From Sphingobium sp. Ant17 (lineage in GTDB: Bacteria; Pseudomonadota; Alphaproteobacteria; Sphingomonadales; Sphingomonadaceae), in contig NZ_JEMV01000046.1 in the NCBI RefSeq assembly GCF_000588875.1, positions 1-35,110 of the forward strand: DNA of 35,110 nucleotides, written 5' to 3'. Within the stretch, counting starts at the first letter, position 1, and the number at the start of each line of letters is the position of its first letter. The notes below the pieces were generated by a model, which worked only from the letters and a program-made list of their open reading frames with translations, was not told the origin of the DNA and did not search any database. Shown here piece by piece: positions 18,343 through 25,897 of this stretch. Position numbers and translations under genes: made by a program.

Positions 18343-19776
18343 TCAGTCGCCCATGGCGCTGATGTCGATGTCTTTGAGGCCGACGCCGATCGATGCGCGA
18401 GGGGTTTCGATCTCCGCCGATGCCACGGGATAGGCGCAATAATCTGCCGCATAATAGGCGCTTGGCCGGTGATTGCCCGAAATGCCGACGCCGCCGAACG
18501 GCGCGGCGGAGGATGCGCCGTTGGTCGGCCGGTTCCAGTTGATGACGCCCGCGCGGACATTGGCCCAGAACTGATTATATTGGTCGGGCGATCCGCCGAT
18601 CAGCGAAGCGGACAGTCCATAGCGGCTGGCGTTGGCCTGCGCGATCGCATCGCTGAATTCGGCGACGCGGACGACCTGGAGCAGCGGGCCGAACAGTTCG
18701 ACATCGGGTCGCTCCTCCATCGCGGTCACGTCGATGATCGCGGGGCTGAGGAAGGGCAGGCCTTTTTTGGGGCGGACCATATGTTTGATCGGCTTGCCGC
18801 CATTGCTCATCAGCCAGAGGAAACTTTCGGTCAGCCCGTCTGCGGCGGCATTGTCGATGACTGGCCCCATATAGGGCGTCGGGGTGGCATGGGGGTGATC
18901 GACGATCAGCCGGTCGGCCAGTTTCTTGACCTCTGCGATGAAGCGGTCGGCGATGCTGTCCTTGACGATCAGGCGACTGGCCGCCGTGCAGCGCTGGCCG
19001 CTGCTCAGGAACGCGGATTGGACGACCAGTACGGCAGCGGCGTTGATTTCGGGCGTGTCCCACACGACGATGGGGTTGTTGCCACCCATTTCCAGCGCCA
19101 GGATCTTGGACGGCTGGGCCGCAAACTGGCGGTTGATCGCGATACCGGTCTGGGCGGACCCGGTGAACAGGATGCCGCCGACATCGGGATGGGCGGCGAG
19201 CGCCTTGCCCGTGTCCGGCCCGCCGAGCAGCAGGCGCAGCGCGTCGAACGGGACGCCCGCTTCATGATAGAGTTTGACCAGCATCTCGCCGACCGCCGGG
19301 GTCTTTTCGGACGGTTTGAACACCACCGCATTGCCCGCCAGCAGCGCGGGGATGATATGGCCGTTGGGCAGATGCGCGGGCAGATTATAGGGGCCAAGCA
19401 CGGCCATAACGCCATGGGGCTTATGCCGGACCGATTGCCGCGCGCCCAGCGCCGCCTCCAGCCGCTTCTGTCCGGTTCGCTCCGAATAGGCGGCGACCGA
19501 AATGTCGACCTTCGCCATAACTGCCGTCACTTCGGCGTGGGCGTCCCATAAAGGCTTGCCGGTTTCGCGCGCTATGAGGTCGGCCAGCGCATCCTCGTTC
19601 CGGCGCACGCCATTGACGAAGCGCCGCAGTGTTTCGATGCGCACCGCAATGGGCTGCGCCGCCCAGCGCGGCCAGGCGGAACGGGCGCGCGCGACCTCGG
19701 CATCTACATCCCCAGCCTCACCCTGCCAGAGCAGGACACCGGTAGCGGGTTCATGGGACGTCAGAGCGGTGGTCAT
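18343..19776 (-). CDS. astD: AstD-type succinylglutamate-semialdehyde dehydrogenase
   Basis: 477 residues from ATG at 19776 (MTTALTSHEPATG). This is an NAD(P)-dependent aldehyde dehydrogenase of the AstD family, which oxidises N-succinylglutamate semialdehyde in arginine catabolism. It has the family features HGVMAVLGPYNLPAHLPNGH, the NAD-binding LFTGSAQTG, catalytic Glu in LEMGGNNP, catalytic Cys in SSGQRCTAASRL, and the C-terminal HRPSAYYAADYCAYPVAS. An extension to 19887 has no support. No astA, astB, astC or astE gene is nearby, so the arginine assignment is by family only. A second paralogue lies at 25898-27303. Confidence 0.9.
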   Translation of the reverse strand: MTTALTSHEPATGVLLWQGEAGDVDAEVARARSAWPRWAAQPIAVRIETLRRFVNGVRRNEDALADLIARETGKPLWDAHAEVTAVMAKVDISVAAYSERTGQKRLEAALGARQSVRHKPHGVMAVLGPYNLPAHLPNGHIIPALLAGNAVVFKPSEKTPAVGEMLVKLYHEAGVPFDALRLLLGGPDTGKALAAHPDVGGILFTGSAQTGIAINRQFAAQPSKILALEMGGNNPIVVWDTPEINAAAVLVVQSAFLSSGQRCTAASRLIVKDSIADRFIAEVKKLADRLIVDHPHATPTPYMGPVIDNAAADGLTESFLWLMSNGGKPIKHMVRPKKGLPFLSPAIIDVTAMEERPDVELFGPLLQVVRVAEFSDAIAQANASRYGLSASLIGGSPDQYNQFWANVRAGVINWNRPTNGASSAAPFGGVGISGNHRPSAYYAADYCAYPVASAEIETPRASIGVGLKDIDISAMGD

Positions 19777-19900
19777 ATTATGCTGATATGGGCCGAAAAG
19801 GTTAAGGAATGAAGGGTTGTCGGCTGGTTTGCGATGGGTGGATTGGCGGACTGTCGCAGCGGGGCGGGTCAGCGCAACCTTGCGCAAGCCACCCCCCTAG

Positions 19901-19922
19901 CCCCTCCCGCGGCGGGAGGGGG
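19901..19922. repeat. CCCCTCCCGC/GCGGGAGGGG palindrome
   Basis: A GC-rich hairpin, CCCCTCCCGC followed by GGCGGGAGGGGG, lies between selO and astD. It belongs to the same class as the palindromes at 29327 and 33326. The 162-base gap around it shows no gene. Confidence 0.7.
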
Positions 19923-19938
19923 AACAGCGTATCACCAG

Positions 19939-21332
19939 CTACACAACTTGCCCGACACCATGCGCTTCGCCCATGCGGCGGAGTGCCGCGACCTTGGCAT
20001 GGAGGGGTGTCCAGTCGTCGTCCTCCGCGATGGCGGACCAGATCGCCTCGACCTCTTCGATATCCATGGAACAGGGTTGCGCGTCGGCCCAATAGGCGTG
20101 GTTCTTTGCGCCGGGCACCGCACCGAAGCCGCTGATGGCGGCGCGAAAATCGCCCCAGGCGGCGTCGCTATAGTCGGTGCGACCCGTGCGGTGCCGCCGC
20201 GCCAGTCATGGAAGAAGCGGTCGATGGGGGTAGCGGTGGTGATCATGGCGCGGACGGCGGACTGGATCATGGCGTCGCTGTCTTCGGCGGGGATGACGCC
20301 GAGGCGCCAGCAGAAGCGGCGGGCCATGGCCTGGCCATAGAGAGCGGGAAACCGCTCCAACTGTGCGATCAGCGGTTCCGCCTCCACCAGCGCGCGGAGC
20401 GAGACGGCGAGTTGGGCGACGTCCCAATGGATCGCTTCGGCCTGCCGCCCGAACGCGTATAGCCCCTGATGGTCGAAATAGGCGGCGGTGAAGCCCGCGT
20501 CCCACAAGGGGGTGAAGCGCCAGGGGCCATAGTCGAAACTCTCGCCAGTGACGTTGATATTGTCGCTGTTGAGGACGCCATGGACGAAGCCCGCGATCAT
20601 ATAGCTGGCGGCGAGATCGGCGGTGCGTTCGACCACGCGGCCGAGCAGTTGTGCGGGGGGATTGTCGCTGGGCGTTTCGCCGTACAGATGCGTCAGCGCA
20701 TAGTCGGTCAGGCGCGTGAGCAGTTGTTGGTCTTCGTGGAAGGCGGCGCGCTGAAACGTGCCGATGCGAATATGCGAATGGGACAGGCGCACCATCGCCG
20801 CGCCGCGCGTGGGCGAAGGTTCGTCGTTACGCTCCAGCGCTTCGCCGGTTTCGATGATGGAGAATGTGCGCGAGGTGGGGACGCCCAACGCTTCGAGCAT
20901 CTCGGTCGCCAATATCTCGCGCACGCCGCCCTTGAGCGTCAGCCGTCCGTCGCCCGACCGGCTATGGGGCGTCCGCCCGGTGCCCTTGGTGCCAAGGTCC
21001 ATCAGCCGGTCGGCATCGTCGCGCAATTGGGCGAACAGGAAGCCGCGGCCATCGCCGATGTCGGGGTTGTAATGGCGGAACTGGTGGCCGTGATAGCGCA
21101 GCGCCAGCGGGCGGGGCAGCGATCCGTCGAGCGGTTCAAAACGGCCGAAATGGGCGATCCATTGGCCGTCAGTGAGGCCGTCGAGGCCCACCGACGCGGC
21201 CGCCCGGTCGTTGCGATAGCGCAGGATGGTCTGGGGGAAGTCCGCTGCCCCGACGGGATCGGCGATGTCGGGCATCAGCGTGTCGATTTGGCGGGCGGGG
21301 CGAAATTTGGCGGGTTGCGGCGTCTGGCTCAT
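19939..21332 (-). pseudogene. selO: SelO/YdiU pseudokinase-fold AMPylase, frameshifted as sequenced
   Basis: SelO transfers AMP from ATP onto protein hydroxyls and is linked to redox stress. The N-terminal frame starts at ATG 21332 (MSQTPQPAKFRPARQ) and carries PRPLALRYHGHQFRHYNPD, RGFLFAQLRD, DLGTKGTGRTPHSRSGDG, REILATEMLEALGVPT and FVHGVLNSDNINVTGESFDY, which has the Asn/Asp metal site. After about residue 382 (FFHDWRGG) this frame becomes nonsense. The alternative frame continues with RTDYSDAAWGDFRAAI, AKNHAYWADAQP and LHAKVAALRRMGEAHGVGQ to TAG at 19939-19941. One base appears missing from the CCC at 20183-20185. Restored, the protein is 464 residues, normal length. No strong ribosome site is seen. 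Confidence 0.88.
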
Positions 21333-21369
21333 AAGGTGATATGGGGGTGGCAAGGCGGAAGGATCAAGT

Positions 21370-22239
21370 TTGAGCGTGTATAACGACGGATATTGGTGGT
21401 CCCCCGACGGCCTGCGGCTGCATTATCGCGATTATGCCGGGGGCGGCGACGGACGGCCACCTCTGCTCTGCCTGCCGGGGCTGACCCGCAATGCGCGCGA
21501 TTTCGAACCGTTGGCGCAGCGGCTGGCAGGCGAATGGCGGCTCATCTGTCCCGACATGCGCGGGCGCGCCGAAAGTGCCTATGCCAAGGACGCGATGACC
21601 TATGTCCCGCTGACCTATATGCAGGATATCAGCCGCTTGCTCGCGGACCTGGCCATCACCCGGTTCGTGGCGGTCGGCACGTCGCTGGGCGGCATCATCA
21701 CCATGTTGATGGCCGCGACCCATCGCGAATGGCTGGCGGGCGCGCTGCTCAACGATGTCGGGCCAGCGCTGGAGGAAGAAGGGCTGGCGCGCATCCGCAC
21801 CTATGTCGGCGTCAACCAGTCGCATCCGACCTGGGTCCATGCCGCCCGCGCGTTGGCCGATGCCAATGGCGATGTTTATCCGGGCTATGATCTGCAAGCC
21901 TGGCTGGCGATGGCCAAGCGGCTCTATCGGCTCAACAGCGGCGGGCGGATCGTGCTGGATTATGACATGAAGGTCGCCGAGCCGATCCGCGCCATGGGCA
22001 CCGAAGCGGGGGTCGATATGTGGCCGGTCATGAAGGCTTTTTCTGGCATCCCGACGCTGTTGCTGCGCGGCGAGCGGTCGGACCTGCTGGGCGCGGCGAC
22101 GGCGCAGCGGATGGCGGCGGAGATCGGGCCGGGGGCGGAACTGGTGACCGTGCCGGGTGTCGGCCATGCGCCGGTGCTGGATGAGACAGAGAGCGTCGCG
22201 GCGATCGACCGGCTGCTGGCGCGGGTGGTGCATGGCTGA
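21370..22239 (+). CDS. Alpha/beta hydrolase
   Basis: 289 residues. The fold is shown by PPLLCLPGLTRNARDFEPLA (oxyanion loop), the nucleophile elbow GTSLGG with Ser105, and the catalytic His in VPGVGHAPVLDE near the C-terminus. The lid region is rich in Tyr/Trp (NQSHPTWVHAARAL). The substrate is not evident; esters or small lactones are typical. The start is TTG at 21370 with AAGGA at 21359-21363, because no ATG or GTG with a ribosome site precedes the fold. The gene overlaps the following glycosyltransferase by 8 bases and is divergent from selO, with which it shares a 37-base promoter region. Confidence 0.9.
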   Translation: MSVYNDGYWWSPDGLRLHYRDYAGGGDGRPPLLCLPGLTRNARDFEPLAQRLAGEWRLICPDMRGRAESAYAKDAMTYVPLTYMQDISRLLADLAITRFVAVGTSLGGIITMLMAATHREWLAGALLNDVGPALEEEGLARIRTYVGVNQSHPTWVHAARALADANGDVYPGYDLQAWLAMAKRLYRLNSGGRIVLDYDMKVAEPIRAMGTEAGVDMWPVMKAFSGIPTLLLRGERSDLLGAATAQRMAAEIGPGAELVTVPGVGHAPVLDETESVAAIDRLLARVVHG

Positions 22240-23377
22240 CAGCCCCGATCGAACACGCCCGCACATCCTGCACGTCCATGGCAGTTTCAATCTGGGCGGC
22301 AAGGAGGCGCGCGCCGTCCAGTTGATGAACATCTGGGGCGACAAGGCGCGGCATAGCATCGTCAGCGCCGACCCGGACGCGATGGGTGCGCGCGCGGCGA
22401 TCGACCCCGGTGTTGCGGTCGATTTTCCCGATGGGCCGTCCTTTGCGGGTAAGCCGGGGCTGGCGCGCTACAAGGTGATCACCGCTTTTCTCAAGCGGTT
22501 CGATCTGATCCTAACCTATAATTGGGGGGCGATGGATGCGGTGATGGCGCATCGTCTGGCCGGGGCGTCGGCGGGCCTGCCGCCGCTGATCCACCATGAG
22601 GATGGGTTCAACGCGGACGAGGCCGTGCGGCTCAAGACCAAGCGCAACCTGTTTCGCCGCCTCGCGCTGCAGCGGGCGCATGGGATGGTGGTGCCGTCGG
22701 TGCGGTTGGAAACGATCGCGCGCACGGTCTGGAAACAGCCCGCGCACAAGGTGCATCTGATCCGCAACGGCATCGATATCGCACGCTATGCGCCGCCGCC
22801 TGCGCCGGACGCGATCCCCGGTCTGCGCCGGTCGCCGGGCAAATTGCTGGTGGGGACGCTGGCGGGGTTGCGGCCGGTCAAGAATATCCCCCGGCTGGTG
22901 CGCGCCGTCGCTGCGCATAAAGACCGGCTGCAACTGGTGGTGGTGGGCGAAGGGCCAGAGCATGACGCGATCCTGGCGGAGGCAGCGCGACAGGGGATGG
23001 GCGATATCCATATGGCGGGCTTTATGGACCGGCCCTGGCGCTTCGTCGGGCTGTTCGACATCTTCGCCCTGTCGTCGGACAGCGAGCAATTTCCGATCTC
23101 GCTGGTGGAGGCGATGGCGGCGGGTGTGCCGGTCGCGTCGATGAATGTGGGCGACGTGGCCAATATGGTCGCGACCGCGAACCAGCCTTATGTCGTGACG
23201 GACGAAGCCGGGCTGGCCGATGCGCTGGGCGCGCTGGCGGACGACGCTGATCTGCGCGCAACTTTGGGGGCGGCCAATCGCGATCGGGCCACGCGCGACT
23301 ATGCCGAGAAAACCATGGCCGCAGCCTATGGCGCATTATATGGAGAGGCTCTGGCCAGCCCCCGGATTTTGCTTTAA
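22232..23377 (+). CDS. GT4-family glycosyltransferase
   Basis: 381 residues from ATG at 22232 (MADSPDRTRPHILHVHGSF). The N-terminal Rossmann domain has the GT-B glycine loop SFNLGGKEARA. The C-terminal domain has VGTLAGLRPVKNIPRLVRA, VVVGEGPEHDAILAEA and the donor-binding ALSSDSEQFPISLVEAMAAG, all standard for GT4 enzymes using nucleotide sugars. The acceptor is unknown; surface polysaccharide or glycolipid synthesis would be usual, but no other polysaccharide genes are here. It overlaps the hydrolase by 8 bases, so both are co-expressed. A terminator follows at 23430. Confidence 0.9.
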   Translation: MADSPDRTRPHILHVHGSFNLGGKEARAVQLMNIWGDKARHSIVSADPDAMGARAAIDPGVAVDFPDGPSFAGKPGLARYKVITAFLKRFDLILTYNWGAMDAVMAHRLAGASAGLPPLIHHEDGFNADEAVRLKTKRNLFRRLALQRAHGMVVPSVRLETIARTVWKQPAHKVHLIRNGIDIARYAPPPAPDAIPGLRRSPGKLLVGTLAGLRPVKNIPRLVRAVAAHKDRLQLVVVGEGPEHDAILAEAARQGMGDIHMAGFMDRPWRFVGLFDIFALSSDSEQFPISLVEAMAAGVPVASMNVGDVANMVATANQPYVVTDEAGLADALGALADDADLRATLGAANRDRATRDYAEKTMAAAYGALYGEALASPRILL

Positions 23378-23429
23378 GGGCCGCGCCTATTCGTCAGGAG
23401 CCGCAAAGGCTGTGTTGGGTTCGCATATC

Positions 23430-23454
23430 CCCGGTCGCGCGACCGGGCCTTTTT
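23430..23454 (+). terminator. Intrinsic terminator directly ahead of the nitronate monooxygenase gene
   Basis: A perfect 8-bp stem CCCGGTCG-CG-CGACCGGG (23430-23447) is followed by CCTTTTT. It lies 53 bases after the glycosyltransferase stop and only 17 bases ahead of the next start codon. It can end the hydrolase-glycosyltransferase transcript or act as an attenuator for the next gene. Confidence 0.85.
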
Positions 23455-23470
23455 GTCGCAGGAGATTTTG

Positions 23471-24874
23471 GTGTTCAAGGGGTTGAAGCCTATCGTCTAT
23501 GGTGGCCGCGAAGTCTGGCCGCTGGTCGAAGGCGGCAAGGGCGTTGCAGTATCCAACCATGCGAGTTCCGGTGCCTGGGCGGCGGCCGGCGGCATCGGCA
23601 CGGTGTCGGCGGTGAATGCCGACAGCTATGACAGTTTCGGCAATGTCATCCCCCAAATCTATCACGGCCGCACCCGCCGCGATCGCCATGAAGAATTGGT
23701 CGCCTATGCGATCGACGGTGCCGTCGAGCAGGTGAAGCGCGCCTATGAGATCGCCGATGGCCGGGGCGCGATCAACATCAACGTGCTGTGGGAAATGGGC
23801 GGGGCGCAACGCATCCTGCATGGCGTGCTGGAAAAGACCCAGGGGATGGTCGCGGGCGTGACCTGCGGCGCGGGCATGCCCTACAAGCTCTCCGAAATCG
23901 CAGCCTCCTATAATGTCAGCTATCTGCCGATCGTATCGTCCGGCCGCGCGTTTCGCGCGCTGTGGAAGCGCGCCTATTCCAAGGCGTCGGAATGGCTGGC
24001 GGCGGTGGTCTATGAAGATCCCTGGCTGGCGGGCGGGCATAATGGCCTGTCCAACGCCGAAGATCCCAAAGTGCCGCAAGACCCCTATCCCCGCGTCAAG
24101 GCGCTGCGCGACACGATGCGCGAAGGCGGTATTTCGGACGAGGTACCGATCGTGATGGCGGGCGGCGTGTGGGCGCTCAAGGACTGGAACGACTGGATCG
24201 ATAACCCCGAATTGGGGGCGATCGCCTTCCAGTTCGGTACGCGTCCGCTGCTGACGCAGGAAAGCCCGATCCCGCAGGAATGGAAGGACCGGCTGACCCA
24301 GCTCAACCCCGGCGACATCCTGCTGCACAAATTTTCGCCGACCGGCTTTTATAGCTCGGCGGTGCGCAATCCCTTCCTGCGCCAGTTGGAAGCGCGATCG
24401 GAACGGCAGATTCCGTTCAGCACCGAGCAGGCGGGCGACCATACCCATCAGCTCGACGTGGGCGTGAAGGGCAAGAATTTCTGGGTGACGCTGGGCGACC
24501 TCAACCGGGCGCGGGAATGGGTGGGGCAGGGCTTCACCGCCGCGCTCAAGACGCCGGACAATACGCTGGTGTTCGTGGGCGACACCGAAAAGTCGATGAT
24601 CCGCAAGGATCAGACCGATTGCATGGGGTGCCTGAGCCATTGTTCCTTCTCATCCTGGATGGACAGCGAGACCAATTCGACCGGGCGGCTGGCCGACCCG
24701 CGCAGCTTTTGCATTCAAAAGGCGTTGCAGGAAGCGGTGCATGGCGGCGACCTGGACCAAAATCTGATCTTCGCAGGCCATGGTGCCTATAAGTTCAAGC
24801 AGGACCCCTTCTACTCCAATGGCTTCGTGCCGACTGTCAAGCAGCTGGTCGACCGTATCCTGACCGGCGACTGA
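23471..24874 (+). CDS. Nitronate monooxygenase-like FMN protein
   Basis: 467 residues. It is a TIM-barrel flavoprotein of the 2-nitropropane dioxygenase/nitronate monooxygenase superfamily. It shows KGVAVSNHASSGAWAAAGGI near the N-terminus, VAGVTCGAGMPYKLSEIA, a phosphate-binding VPIVMAGGVWALKDW and GAIAFQFGTRPLLTQESPI. The long C-terminal part with DCMGCLSHCSFSSWMDSE has three closely spaced Cys, which could bind metal; this is not typical of simple nitronate oxygenases and places it in a longer subfamily. The substrate is unknown. The start is GTG at 23471, with AGGAG 6 bases ahead; TTG at 23453 or 23468 is less likely. DUF2093 follows with a 1-base overlap. Confidence 0.85.
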   Translation: MFKGLKPIVYGGREVWPLVEGGKGVAVSNHASSGAWAAAGGIGTVSAVNADSYDSFGNVIPQIYHGRTRRDRHEELVAYAIDGAVEQVKRAYEIADGRGAININVLWEMGGAQRILHGVLEKTQGMVAGVTCGAGMPYKLSEIAASYNVSYLPIVSSGRAFRALWKRAYSKASEWLAAVVYEDPWLAGGHNGLSNAEDPKVPQDPYPRVKALRDTMREGGISDEVPIVMAGGVWALKDWNDWIDNPELGAIAFQFGTRPLLTQESPIPQEWKDRLTQLNPGDILLHKFSPTGFYSSAVRNPFLRQLEARSERQIPFSTEQAGDHTHQLDVGVKGKNFWVTLGDLNRAREWVGQGFTAALKTPDNTLVFVGDTEKSMIRKDQTDCMGCLSHCSFSSWMDSETNSTGRLADPRSFCIQKALQEAVHGGDLDQNLIFAGHGAYKFKQDPFYSNGFVPTVKQLVDRILTGD

Positions 24875-25086
24875 TGGCGGATATTCAGGGCCTGGCCGTG
24901 CTGCGTTACGACACGCCGCACTTCGACATCGAACGGCCAGGCCAGTTCGTGGTCTGCGCCGTGTCGGGCGCGCGCATCGACCTGGACGAGCTGAAATATT
25001 GGAGTGCAGAGTTTCAGGAAGCCTATCGCGGCCCGGAGGAAGCGACTCGCGCTTTCCTGAAACATCGCGGGCCGGATTTCCGGTAG
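24874..25086 (+). CDS. DUF2093 family protein
   Basis: 70 residues: MADIQGLAVLRYDTPHFDIE, then GQFVVCAVSGARIDLDELKY and YRGPEEATRAFLKHRG. This is a complete DUF2093 protein, a small soluble family of alphaproteobacteria with unknown function. Its ATG shares one base with the stop of the upstream gene (TGATG), so translation is coupled and the two are probably functionally linked. The short Cys-containing beta region could bind metal, but only one Cys is present. Confidence 0.9.
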   Translation: MADIQGLAVLRYDTPHFDIERPGQFVVCAVSGARIDLDELKYWSAEFQEAYRGPEEATRAFLKHRGPDFR

Positions 25087-25132
25087 GGTTTTCCAGGCTG
25101 GCGCGTGTGACCGCTACCAAATGGCGTCAAGA

Positions 25133-25155
25133 GGGGTGGAACGTTGGTTCACCCC
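25133..25155 (+). terminator. Hairpin after DUF2093
   Basis: GGGGTGGAAC (25133-25142), loop GTTG, then GTTCACCCC (25147-25155) form a 9-bp stem with one bulged G. No U-tract follows, so termination is possible but unproven. Confidence 0.4.
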
Positions 25156-25264
25156 GTCGATAGGGCGGCTGGCCGCAACTTTCCTGTTCCGATACGGTAA
25201 AAACTGATGTAATCTTTCCCCAGAGGCGACGCAGAGCGCCCGGCTAGTGGAAGGATGTGTTTCG

Positions 25265-25354
25265 ATGTCTCGTATTGACGTCTTCGGTGATCGTATCTGT
25301 ATCGTGTCCAGCCTGCTCATCATGGGCTGGTTTCTCTACAACACGATCTTCTGA
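25265..25354 (+). CDS. 29-residue single-span membrane microprotein
   Basis: ATG at 25265 encodes MSRIDVFGDRICIVSSLLIM followed by GWFLYNTIF and a stop. The polar, charged first ten residues and a single hydrophobic helix of about 18 residues make a plausible inner-membrane microprotein. GGAAGGA lies about 9 bases ahead, a good ribosome site. It stands alone in the 404-base gap between DUF2093 and the VOC gene. I do not recognise a family. Conservation of the frame in related genomes would decide whether it is real. Confidence 0.55.
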   Translation: MSRIDVFGDRICIVSSLLIMGWFLYNTIF

Positions 25355-25490
25355 CCCGGCGGATCGCCGCTTTATCGGTCATGCCCAGTTACCGATGCAG
25401 CGCGCCTGTGTCTGCCTGCCCTTTGGGGTAAGTCGGATCGAGAGCGTCGCGCGCCTATATAGCGTCACACACACTATGTCAGGAGACGCA

Positions 25491-25871
25491 ATGTTCAGCC
25501 ACATCATGGTCGGTGCCAATGATATCGAGGCATCGAAAGCCTTTTACGATGCGATGATGGCGGTGCTGGGGGCAAAGCCCGGCATGATCGATCCAAAGGG
25601 CCGTGTCGTGTATATGCATGACGGCGCACTATTCATGGTGACAAAGCCGATTGACGGTGATCCGGCCTGTTCGGCCAATGGTGGAACGATCGGTTTCACC
25701 ATGGTCTCGCCCGAACAGGCGGACGAGTGGCATGCGGCGGGGGTCGCGGCGGGCGGCACGGCCTGCGAAGATCCGCCGGGCGTCCGTGAGAGCCCTTTTG
25801 GCAAACTGTATCTTGCCTATTTGCGCGATCCCGCCGGTAATAAGCTATGCGCTATGCACCGCATCGGCTGA
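25491..25871 (+). CDS. VOC (glyoxalase/bleomycin-resistance) family protein
   Basis: 126 residues from ATG at 25491 (MFSHIMVGANDIEASKAFYD), with AGGAG 6 bases ahead. One beta-alpha-beta-beta-beta module pair is evident: His4 at the first metal position, LFMVTKPIDG, GGTIGFTMVSPEQADEWHAA, and YLAYLRDPAGNKLCAMH at the end. VOC proteins carry out metal-dependent isomerisation, dioxygenation or resistance functions; the substrate is not predictable. A longer frame back to 25257 would overlap the microprotein and has no family-like sequence, so it was rejected. The gene ends convergent with the dehydrogenase at 25898. Confidence 0.9.
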   Translation: MFSHIMVGANDIEASKAFYDAMMAVLGAKPGMIDPKGRVVYMHDGALFMVTKPIDGDPACSANGGTIGFTMVSPEQADEWHAAGVAAGGTACEDPPGVRESPFGKLYLAYLRDPAGNKLCAMHRIG

Positions 25872-25897
25872 TCGCGCTTGGGGTTTGTCGTGGCGGT

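Noticed and set aside
25257..25490. Long N-terminal extension of the VOC protein.
   Set aside because: It overlaps the microprotein in another frame and adds 78 residues unlike any VOC family; ATG at 25491 has a strong ribosome site.
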